Positions 1 through 5,803 of a stretch of 9,246 nt of DNA are shown piece after piece. Position 1 is the first letter of the stretch. Every line of letters begins with the position of its first letter. A program made the position numbers and the translations under genes. Below the pieces are notes generated by a model that made no database searches, was not told the origin of the DNA, and saw only the letters and a program-made list of their open reading frames with translations. The stretch comes from Acidobacteriota bacterium (GTDB taxonomy: Bacteria > Acidobacteriota > Terriglobia > Versatilivoradales > Versatilivoraceae): positions 1 through 9,246 of the forward strand of contig JAPPFQ010000243.1 of the NCBI GenBank assembly GCA_028875135.1, given 5' to 3'.

Positions 1-1013
1 TTGCAGGAGAGCACGCTGTCGGCCGAGGACATGGCGGCAGCCGCCATGGCTGCGATCATGACGCCGGCAAAGGCCGGGTGGAAGGTGGTTCGCACCAGGG
101 CGGGAAAGACCTGCTGAACCCCTTCCGCCGCCGCCAACTGCACCTCGGGGTGGGCAGCCGCCGAGAGTCCCAGCACGCAGGTGGCGATGGGCAGAAACAG
201 CAGCAGGAAGAGGCCGCTTCCAGCGACTCCCAGCCTGGCCTGGCGAGCGTCGCGGGCAATGAAGCAGCGGACCGTGTAGGTAGGGATGAACATCTCTCCC
301 AGCAGAAAGGCCACAAACAGGCTGACGGCCCCGGTCACCGACCAGTGGCCCGTGATCTGGAAGTGGGCCTGCCCGAGTTGCTCAGCCAGCGGAAGAAAAC
401 CTCCCTGCTGGAAAAGCAGCATGCCCGAGGCAGCGGCTATGCCGCCCACCAGAACCACGAACTGCAGGACGTCGGTGGCCACCACCGCCCGCATTCCGCC
501 CACCGTGGAATAGAAAATGGTCACCGCGGCCCCGATCAGCAGGGCGGTGCCATAGGGCATTCCGGCGATGGAGGCGGTGATGGTGGCCATGGCCGCCATC
601 TGGGCCACAAGAGCCCCCACCAGGAAGAGCAGGCAGTGTGCCGTGGCCATGGCCCGGGCCACCCGGCCGAATTTCAGCTCGAAGAAGTCCGCTACCGTGA
701 CCAGGTCGAGCGCCCGGAGTCGGGGGGCCGCCCACAGGCCGGTAAAGATCAGTTGCAGGTGCCAGGCGCAGGTGACCAGCGCCGCCGCCACGCCGATTTC
801 ATAGACGCGGGAGACGCTTCCCACCGAGGCTCCGCCCCCGATCAAGGTGGCCGCGGTAGTGGCCAGCAGCACCACCCAGGGGACGTTTCTTCCCGCCAGG
901 GTGTAGTCGGTCGAGGTGCGGATGCGGCGGGCGCTGCCTACCCCGATCCACAGCAGAACCGCCAGATAGACGATCAGGGCGGTCAGCTCAACCATATGGC
1001 TGCTGTCGAACAT
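1..1013 (-). CDS. Sodium:solute symporter (SSS family), C-terminus cut by window edge
   Basis: This is a partial gene that reads leftwards and is open through the left edge; 337 codons are present without a stop. It encodes an inner-membrane Na+-coupled solute importer of the SSS family (LeuT-like fold). The first helix is around residues 9-28 and is followed by the family's typical DYTLAGRNVPW segment (36-46), a glycine-rich unwound helix (TLIGGGAS) and further hydrophobic helices. Near the edge is AAMSSADS; S329/S330 and D332 fall where SSS proteins carry the Ser/Thr pair of the conserved Na+ site. Complete members have about 450-550 residues, so 110-210 are missing. I chose the ATG at 1013 because GGAG lies 8 bases upstream; the in-frame ATG at 995 has no such site. 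It is divergent from the ABC importer. The substrate cannot be assigned: proline-, pantothenate- and sugar-type symporters all share these features. Confidence 0.9.
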   Translation of the reverse strand, partial: MFDSSHMVELTALIVYLAVLLWIGVGSARRIRTSTDYTLAGRNVPWVVLLATTAATLIGGGASVGSVSRVYEIGVAAALVTCAWHLQLIFTGLWAAPRLRALDLVTVADFFELKFGRVARAMATAHCLLFLVGALVAQMAAMATITASIAGMPYGTALLIGAAVTIFYSTVGGMRAVVATDVLQFVVLVGGIAAASGMLLFQQGGFLPLAEQLGQAHFQITGHWSVTGAVSLFVAFLLGEMFIPTYTVRCFIARDARQARLGVAGSGLFLLLFLPIATCVLGLSAAAHPEVQLAAAEGVQQVFPALVRTTFHPAFAGVMIAAMAAAAMSSADSVLSC

Positions 1014-1021
1014 GAATCGTT

Positions 1022-1030
1022 GCTCCAGCT
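1022..1030 (-). promoter_or_regulatory. Ribosome binding site of the symporter gene
   Basis: Read on the minus strand, GGAG stands 8 bases before the ATG at 1013. It decides this start over the in-frame ATG six codons later, which has only CAGCAGCC in front. Confidence 0.5.
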
Positions 1031-1115
1031 GGTGACGATGCAACGGAGGCGGTTGGCCCGCGTCCGTCGTTGTACTGAAAATAGCCGCGCGCAGTGGGGA
1101 CTGCGTTTCCGAATA

Positions 1116-1143
1116 AGGATAATCTCCGGGGGCAAGTTCTCAA
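1116..1143 (-). promoter_or_regulatory. Candidate sigma70-type promoter for the symporter gene
   Basis: On the minus strand TTGAGA (1143-1138, 5 of 6 consensus bases) is followed after 16 bases by TATCCT (1121-1116, 4 of 6). The resulting transcript would have a leader of about 95-100 bases before the ATG at 1013. This is inferred from consensus only, but the position between divergent genes is right. Confidence 0.35.
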
Positions 1144-1147
1144 ATTG
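1133..1147. promoter_or_regulatory. Hyphenated palindrome, candidate operator between divergent promoters
   Basis: CAAgTTcTcAAaTTG has five of seven base pairs matched about a central T (arms CAA.TT and AA.TTG). It overlaps the -35 element proposed for the symporter and lies where the -35 of the ABC operon promoter would be. A dimeric regulator bound here could control both transport genes. No regulator gene is present in the divergent position, so the binding protein is unknown. Confidence 0.3.
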
Positions 1148-1154
1148 ACGCTGC

Positions 1155-1163
1155 TGCTATACT
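1155..1163 (+). promoter_or_regulatory. Candidate extended -10 promoter of the ABC importer operon
   Basis: TGcTATACT combines the TGn extension with a -10 box matching TATAAT at 5 of 6 bases. The -35 region (about 1135-1140, AGTTCT) is poor, as is common for extended -10 promoters. A start near 1170 would give a leader of about 55 bases. A short inverted repeat in that leader (GCCCC 1165-1169, GGGGC 1178-1182) could form a hairpin. Confidence 0.45.
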
Positions 1164-1223
1164 CGCCCCTGTTGGCGGGGGCCCGATGTCGATCAGGGCA
1201 TCTGCCGAAGACAGGCAAGTCGA

Positions 1224-2363
1224 ATGTCAGAAAGCAAAACGAGCCCTCCGATGGACTCGCCCCAAAAGGTTCACGTCGAGTTTGAAGGTGTCAGCAAGAG
1301 CTATGACGGTCGAACTGTCGTGGTTCGGGACCTGGACCTGGCGGTTTACGAGGGCGAGTTCCTGACGTTGCTGGGTCCCTCCGGCTCCGGCAAGACCACC
1401 TGCCTGATGATGCTGGCGGGTTTTCAGACTCCCACCTCGGGTACCATCCGCATCGGCGGGCGCGCCGTAGACGATCTCCCCCCCCGCAAGCGCGACATCG
1501 GCGTGGTCTTCCAGAACTACGCGCTGTTTCCCCACATGACCGTCGGAGAAAACCTCTCCTTTCCCCTGGAAGTGCGGGGCATGGAACCGCGCCAGATCCG
1601 GGAACGGGTCCGCGGCGCGCTGGAACTGGTTCGCCTGGAAGGACTGGAAGGCCGGCGTCCGGGAGAGCTTTCCGGGGGTCAGCAGCAGCGCGTGGCCATC
1701 GCCCGCGCGCTGGTGTTCGAGCCGGCCCTGGTGCTGATGGACGAACCCCTGGGAGCTCTGGACCGCCGCCTGCGCGAGGAGATGCAATACGAGGTGCGGC
1801 GCATTCAGCGCAGGCTGGGAGTGACCGTCGTCTACGTCACCCACGACCAGCAGGAGGCCATGGCCATGTCGGACCGGGTGGCCGTCTTTCAGCGGGGCCG
1901 CATCGAGCAGGTGGCTCCGCCCGAAGCGCTCTACGAAGAGCCCCAGCGGGAGTTCGTGGCCCGCTTCATCGGAGACAACAACCTGCTGCGTGGAAAGGTC
2001 GTCGGGGTCGAGGGCGATTTCTGCCGGGTGGAGGTCGGCGGGCAGATCGTCACGGCCTTCCGCGTCGTCCCCTGCGAGGTCGGCGACCCGGTTTCGGTCG
2101 CCATCCGCCCGGAACGGGTAGCCGTCGCCCCCGAGCCGGGCCTCTACGGCAACGAGTTCGATGCCGGGATCGACGACATCACCTTCCTGGGGGATCACCT
2201 CAGGCTGCGCATGACCGTCTGCGACACCCCGGACTTCATCGCCAAGATTCCCAACATCGTGGGGCACGGAGCCGTGCTGGAGGGGGACCGGGTCCGCGTC
2301 GGCTGGACCCTGACCGACGGCCGGGTGCTGGAGCCGGACGGCCCGGAGACAGGCTCAAAATGA
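1224..2363 (+). CDS. ABC importer ATP-binding protein, PotA-like
   Basis: This is the cytoplasmic ATPase that powers the importer encoded by the next three genes. All nucleotide-binding motifs are intact: A-loop Y27, Walker A GPSGSGKTT (51-59), Q-loop Q97, signature LSGGQ (149-153), Walker B VLMDE (170-174), D-loop GALD (177-180) and H-loop H207. After the nucleotide-binding domain (to about 240) comes a C-terminal TOBE-type beta domain (about 285-370), usual for the PotA/MalK/UgpC class; the 379-residue length also fits. The Q-loop context FQNYALFPHMTV is typical of PotA-like and related CUT1/opine proteins. The ATG at 1224 has only a weak AGG eight bases upstream; an ATG at 1251 is possible, but the conserved domain starts near residue 16, so both fit. 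The stop overlaps the next start (ATGA), indicating translational coupling. Confidence 0.95.
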   Translation: MSESKTSPPMDSPQKVHVEFEGVSKSYDGRTVVVRDLDLAVYEGEFLTLLGPSGSGKTTCLMMLAGFQTPTSGTIRIGGRAVDDLPPRKRDIGVVFQNYALFPHMTVGENLSFPLEVRGMEPRQIRERVRGALELVRLEGLEGRRPGELSGGQQQRVAIARALVFEPALVLMDEPLGALDRRLREEMQYEVRRIQRRLGVTVVYVTHDQQEAMAMSDRVAVFQRGRIEQVAPPEALYEEPQREFVARFIGDNNLLRGKVVGVEGDFCRVEVGGQIVTAFRVVPCEVGDPVSVAIRPERVAVAPEPGLYGNEFDAGIDDITFLGDHLRLRMTVCDTPDFIAKIPNIVGHGAVLEGDRVRVGWTLTDGRVLEPDGPETGSK

Positions 2364-3454
2364 CCCTGCACCGGTCAATCCCCGCCGCATTTCTCCTGCT
2401 AGCGACCGCCCTGACCGGGCTCACCCCTTTCGCGCTCGCCGAGTCCGTGACCGTGGTGTCCTGGGGCGGTTCCTACGCCCGGGCCTGCGAGAAGGCCTTT
2501 CACGAGCCCTTCACTGCCGAAACCGGCATCGAGATACGGCTGGAGGACTACAACGGCGGACTGGCCCAGATTCGGGCCCAGGTCGAAACCGGAAACGTTC
2601 ACTGGGACGTGGTCGACATGGAAATGGCCGATGCGGTTCGGGGTTGCGACGAAGGACTGCTGGAACCCCTCGACCTCGGGGCCCTGGCGCCGGGTGCGGA
2701 CGGCAAGCCCGCCGAGGAGGACTTCTACCCCGGCTCCCTCACCGAGTGCGGGGTGGGCACGCTCTTCTATTCCACCATCTACGCCTACAACCTGGAGAGA
2801 TTTCCGGGGAACAGGCCGTCGACCATCGCCGATTTCTTCGACCTGGAGAAATTTCCGGGGCGCCGCGGGATGCGGCGGACCCCGCAGGTCAACATGGAGT
2901 TCGCCCTGATGGCCGACGGGGTGCCCCTGGACCAGGTGTACGCCGCCCTCAGAACCCAGGAGGGGCTGGACCGGGCGTTCCGCAAGCTCGACACCATCAA
3001 GGACCACATCGTGTGGTGGGAGGCCGGCGCCCAGCCGCCTCAGATGCTGGCCGACGGCGAAGTGACCATGAGCACGGCCTACAACGGACGCATCTTCAAC
3101 GCCCAGGTACTGGAAAACCAGCCCTTCGTCATCGTCTGGGACGGACAACTGCTGGACACGGGTCAACTGGTGATCGTGGCCGGAAGCCCCAACCTGGAAG
3201 CGGCGCGGAAGTTTTTCTCCTTCTCCACCACCGTCCGGTCCCTGGTGGCGGTGGGCCGCTACATCTCCTACAGCCCCGCCCGGCAATCGGGAACGGCGCT
3301 GATTTCAACCCACCTGGAGACGGGGGTGGACATGAAGCCGCACATGCCCACCACTCCTGAAAACGCAGCCCGCGGCCTGCAATACGATTGGGAATGGTGG
3401 AGCGACCACATCGACGAGATGAACCTGCGTTTCATCGCCTGGCTGCTGCGCTGA
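2360..3454 (+). CDS. Periplasmic substrate-binding protein, PotD/COG0687-like
   Basis: This captures the solute in the periplasm and hands it to the permeases. It is 364 residues long with a Sec signal peptide: basic start (H4, R5), hydrophobic core (about 8-24) and probable cleavage after A27 (ALA|ES). The mature N-terminus (VTVVSWGGSYARACEKAF) and the block ending in LEKFPGRRGMRRTP are typical of COG0687 spermidine/putrescine-type binding proteins. No lipobox is seen. The start is the ATG in the ATGA overlap with the ATPase gene, with AGG 6 bases and GGAG 11 bases upstream. The segment IVWDGQLLDTGQLVI lies where E. coli PotD has ligand-contacting Trp and Asp; here only an Asp seems retained, so a polyamine ligand is not assured. 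Opines, amino-acid derivatives or other amines are alternatives. Confidence 0.9.
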   Translation: MTLHRSIPAAFLLLATALTGLTPFALAESVTVVSWGGSYARACEKAFHEPFTAETGIEIRLEDYNGGLAQIRAQVETGNVHWDVVDMEMADAVRGCDEGLLEPLDLGALAPGADGKPAEEDFYPGSLTECGVGTLFYSTIYAYNLERFPGNRPSTIADFFDLEKFPGRRGMRRTPQVNMEFALMADGVPLDQVYAALRTQEGLDRAFRKLDTIKDHIVWWEAGAQPPQMLADGEVTMSTAYNGRIFNAQVLENQPFVIVWDGQLLDTGQLVIVAGSPNLEAARKFFSFSTTVRSLVAVGRYISYSPARQSGTALISTHLETGVDMKPHMPTTPENAARGLQYDWEWWSDHIDEMNLRFIAWLLR

Positions 3455-4638
3455 GAAGTCCACGCTTGCGGCCGGCCGTGTTGGTGCTGCCCCTGGCGGC
3501 CTTCATCGCGGTGACCTTCGTGGCTCCGCTGCTGGTGATGTTGGGGCGCAGCGTCCACGATCCCATGGTGGCCGATGCTCTTCCCGAGACCCTTGGCCTG
3601 CTGCGAAGCTGGGACGGCGAGCGCACCCCTCCCGAGGCGGTCTTCGAGACCATGGCCCGCGAGCTGCTGAAAGCGCGCCGGGAGAAGAGCCTGGGGCGGA
3701 TTGCCACTCGCGTCAACCGCGTGCAGGCCGGGCTGCGCAGCGTCCTCATGAAGAGCGTGCGCCGGCTGCGCGGCGCCCACCCCCCCGACTCCTGGCGCGA
3801 GGCCATGATCGCCCTCGATCCCAAATGGGGCCAAACCCGCACCTGGCATGCCATCCGCCGCGCCGGCGAGCGCTTCACCCTGCGCCACTACCTCCACGCC
3901 CTGGACCTGGACCAGGCTCCAGGCGGCGGCATCATCCGGCAGCCGCCCGACCTGCGCATCTACCTGCCGCTGCTGAGGCGCACGCTGGCGGTGAGTCTGG
4001 GCATCACCCTGCTTTGCCTGCTGCTGGGATATCCCATCGCCTATCTCATCGCCAATGCGCCGCCCCACCGGGCCAACCTGCTGCTGTTGCTGGTGCTGGT
4101 TCCCTTCTGGACCTCGCTGCTGGTGCGCACGACCTCCTGGATCGTGCTGCTGCAGACCCAGGGCGTGATCAACGATCTGCTGGCGGCCGTGGGGCTGATC
4201 GCCGATGACCAGAGGATCTCCATGATCTACAACATGACCGGCACGGTGGTGGCGATGACCCACGTGCTGCTGCCCTTCATGGTGCTGCCCCTCTTCTCGG
4301 TCATGCGCACCATCCCGCCGCTCTACATGAGCGCGGCCGCCTCGCTGGGTGCCAGCTTCCTGCAGGCCTTCCGGCGGGTGTATTGGCCGCAGACACTGCC
4401 GGGGGTGGCGGCCGGCTCGCTGCTGGTGTTCATCCTGGCCATCGGCTACTACATCACTCCCGCGCTGGTGGGCGGCCAGAGCGGCCAGCTCATCTCCAAC
4501 ATGGTCGCCTACCACATGCAGCAGTCTCTCAACTGGGGGCTGGCTGCCGCGCTGGGCGGCGTCCTGCTGGGGGGCGTGTTCCTTCTCTATCTTGTCTTCA
4601 ACCGGCTGGTCGGAGTCGACCGCATGCGATTGGGGTGA
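3394..4638 (+). CDS. ABC importer permease 1, PotB-like, with enlarged first loop
   Basis: An inner-membrane channel subunit. From the first ATG it has 414 residues, against about 275-300 in classical PotB. The first helix (about 28-51) is followed by a long, polar, Arg/Glu-rich segment (about 52-195), then five more helices. The EAA loop that docks on the ATPase is clear: AASLGA (315-320), then FRRVYWP. The segment after helix 1 should be periplasmic. COG1176 permeases with such an extension are, as I recall, found in other bacteria, so this is a subfamily trait and not an artefact. The start is uncertain. The ATG at 3394 overlaps the binding-protein gene by 61 bases and lacks a well-spaced ribosome site; TTG at 3388 is also open. 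TTG at 3466, just after the upstream stop and 7 bases after GAGAAG, would keep helix 1 and give 390 residues. Confidence 0.9.
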   Translation: MVERPHRRDEPAFHRLAAALRSPRLRPAVLVLPLAAFIAVTFVAPLLVMLGRSVHDPMVADALPETLGLLRSWDGERTPPEAVFETMARELLKARREKSLGRIATRVNRVQAGLRSVLMKSVRRLRGAHPPDSWREAMIALDPKWGQTRTWHAIRRAGERFTLRHYLHALDLDQAPGGGIIRQPPDLRIYLPLLRRTLAVSLGITLLCLLLGYPIAYLIANAPPHRANLLLLLVLVPFWTSLLVRTTSWIVLLQTQGVINDLLAAVGLIADDQRISMIYNMTGTVVAMTHVLLPFMVLPLFSVMRTIPPLYMSAAASLGASFLQAFRRVYWPQTLPGVAAGSLLVFILAIGYYITPALVGGQSGQLISNMVAYHMQQSLNWGLAAALGGVLLGGVFLLYLVFNRLVGVDRMRLG

Positions 4639-4645
4639 GGCGAAG

Positions 4646-5473
4646 ATGTCCGGCAATTCCTGGGGACGGGTGGGACGACTCGGCTACCTGGCCTACTGCT
4701 CGGCGGTGTTTCTTTTCCTGACGGCGCCCATCCTGGTGATCGTGCCGCTCAGCTTCAACGTCGAGCCCTATTTCACCTTCACCGAGGGGATGCTGAGCCT
4801 GGACCCGCAGGCCTATTCGCTGCGCTGGTACCGCACCGTGGCAGAAGATCCTCAGTGGCTGCGGGCGCTGGCCAACAGCCTCGTCATCGGCTTCGCGGCC
4901 ACGGCGCTGGCCACGGCGCTGGGCACGCTGGCGGCCCTGGGGCTGTCCAATCCCGCCATGCCCGGGCGCTCCCTGGCCATGAGCCTGTTGATCTCGCCCA
5001 TGGTCACGCCGGTCATCATCTCGGCGGCCGGCATGTTCTTCTTCTATTCCGACCTGGGACTGGCGCAGACCTACCCTGGACTGATCCTGGCCCACACCGC
5101 CCTGGGCACTCCCTTCGTGGTGATCACCGTCACCGCCACCCTCAGCGGCTTCGATCCCAACCTGACCCGTGCCGCCGCCAGCCTGGGTGCCGGGCCGGTG
5201 AGAACCTTCCGGCGGGTCCAGCTCCCATTGATCGCGCCCGGGGTGATTTCCGGAGCCCTGTTCGCCTTCGCCACCTCCTTCGACGAAGTGGTCACCGTGC
5301 TCTTCATCGGCGGGCTGGACCAGCGCACCATTCCACGCCAGATGTGGGCGGGCATCCGCGAGCAGATCAGCCCGGCCATCCTGGCCGTGGCCACCGTGCT
5401 CATCGCCTTCGCCCTGCTGCTGATGGTGGTGGTGGAATGGCTGCGCCGACGGGGAAACGCCAAGCCGGCGTAG
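4646..5473 (+). CDS. ABC importer permease 2, PotC-like
   Basis: This is the second channel subunit, pairing with permease 1 in the inner membrane. It has 275 residues, normal for PotC. Predicted helices are at about 14-36, 72-97, 109-133, 140-160, 190-215 and 245-267, and the C-terminus is basic (WLRRRGNAK). The EAA loop is intact: AASLGA (177-182) followed by FRRVQLPLIAPG. The same block in permease 1 is similar even at the DNA level, as expected of paralogous permeases. The ATG at 4646 was chosen because GAGG lies 5 bases upstream, it sits 7 bases after the previous stop, and the protein then begins just before the first helix; a longer open frame to the left is out of register with family length. 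It is the last gene of the importer operon. No terminator hairpin follows. Confidence 0.93.
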   Translation: MSGNSWGRVGRLGYLAYCSAVFLFLTAPILVIVPLSFNVEPYFTFTEGMLSLDPQAYSLRWYRTVAEDPQWLRALANSLVIGFAATALATALGTLAALGLSNPAMPGRSLAMSLLISPMVTPVIISAAGMFFFYSDLGLAQTYPGLILAHTALGTPFVVITVTATLSGFDPNLTRAAASLGAGPVRTFRRVQLPLIAPGVISGALFAFATSFDEVVTVLFIGGLDQRTIPRQMWAGIREQISPAILAVATVLIAFALLLMVVVEWLRRRGNAKPA

Positions 5474-5476
5474 ACC

Positions 5477-5494
5477 ACATTGGTGCTACAATGT
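5477..5494. promoter_or_regulatory. Inverted repeat over the RHH gene promoter, probable autoregulatory operator
   Basis: ACATTG (5477-5482) and CAATGT (5489-5494) are exact inverted 6-mers separated by 6 bases. The right arm overlaps the proposed -10 box. Within it, TACAATGTA (5487-5495) is a second, smaller palindrome broken only at its centre. Ribbon-helix-helix proteins bind such short repeats as dimers or tetramers and usually repress their own promoter. That the downstream protein binds here is inference from position. Confidence 0.45.
5484..5492 (+). promoter_or_regulatory. Candidate extended -10 promoter of the RHH gene
   Basis: TGcTACAAT contains the TGn extension and a -10 box matching 5 of 6 consensus bases. 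No good -35 is seen 16-18 bases upstream. A start near 5499 would give a leader of about 16 bases, just enough to hold the AGGAGG site. This lets the small gene be expressed independently of the importer operon. Confidence 0.45.
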
Positions 5495-5503
5495 ATGACA
5501 CCC

Positions 5504-5509
5504 AGGAGG
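5504..5509 (+). promoter_or_regulatory. Ribosome binding site (AGGAGG) of the RHH gene
   Basis: A perfect AGGAGG lies 5 bases before the ATG at 5515. It settles this start against the in-frame ATG at 5491, which falls inside the proposed -10 box. Confidence 0.75.
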
Positions 5510-5514
5510 CGCCC

Positions 5515-5727
5515 ATGCGTTCGAGAAAACTGGTCACCATTTCCCTGCCGCCGCCCCTGCTGAAGGAAGCGGAAAAGGTCGCCAAGGAGGAGTACCGCAA
5601 CATGTCCGAGCTCTTCCGGGAAGCGCTCCGCTTCTACATCGAGACTCGCGAGGTGCGCCGGGAAGCCGCCCAGGACGGCCTGTTCGAGCTGTTCGCCTCC
5701 GCCCGGGAGCGGTCCGCCAAAGACTGA
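5515..5727 (+). CDS. Ribbon-helix-helix (CopG/antitoxin-like) DNA-binding protein
   Basis: This is a 70-residue protein with the ribbon-helix-helix pattern: a basic beta strand (RKLVTISLP, 4-12) that would insert into the DNA major groove, helix A (about 13-28), a turn at RNMS and helix B (about 31-46, SELFREALRFYI). A charged tail follows (47-70). The tail contains a short hydrophobic patch (GLFELF), the sort of segment with which antitoxins grip their toxins. The start is fixed by AGGAGG five bases upstream. It probably represses its own promoter through the inverted repeat just upstream. No PIN, RelE/ParE or other toxin gene follows: 76 noncoding bases separate it from the PSCyt gene. It may be a solitary regulator, or an antitoxin left behind or acting in trans. 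It could also control a neighbouring operon; nothing here proves a target. Confidence 0.85.
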   Translation: MRSRKLVTISLPPPLLKEAEKVAKEEYRNMSELFREALRFYIETREVRREAAQDGLFELFASARERSAKD

Positions 5728-5803
5728 GGCCCGCCGATATCCCCCATCCTTTGCCACCCCCCCCCTTGACCTGACCGGGAACTGGTGAGACACTTCAGGC
5801 ATC

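Noticed and set aside
78..1148. 356-residue plus-strand open frame over the symporter
   Set aside because: The complementary frame gives a convincing SSS transporter with conserved Na+-site residues. This frame is His/Gly/Gln-rich shadow.
1145..1163. TTGACG and TATACT as a -35/-10 pair
   Set aside because: Only 7 bases separate them, far short of the 16-18 needed. The TATACT box is better explained as an extended -10.
1227..2267. 346-residue minus-strand open frame over the ATPase gene
   Set aside because: The plus strand holds all ABC motifs; the antisense product shows no family features.
3268..4656. 462-residue open frame on the minus strand across the permease genes
   Set aside because: It lies antisense to two well-recognised permease genes. 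Its product is Gln/His/Gly-rich without membrane helices or motifs, typical of a codon-bias shadow in GC-rich DNA.
5766..5794. TTGACC ... GACACT as a promoter for the PSCyt gene
   Set aside because: The -35 is good (TTGACC), but the -10 candidate at proper spacing matches only 3 of 6 bases and would leave almost no leader. It is not strong enough to annotate.
5728..5803. Search for a toxin gene or terminator after the RHH gene
   Set aside because: The 76-base gap holds no open frame with a ribosome site, and no stem followed by T residues.
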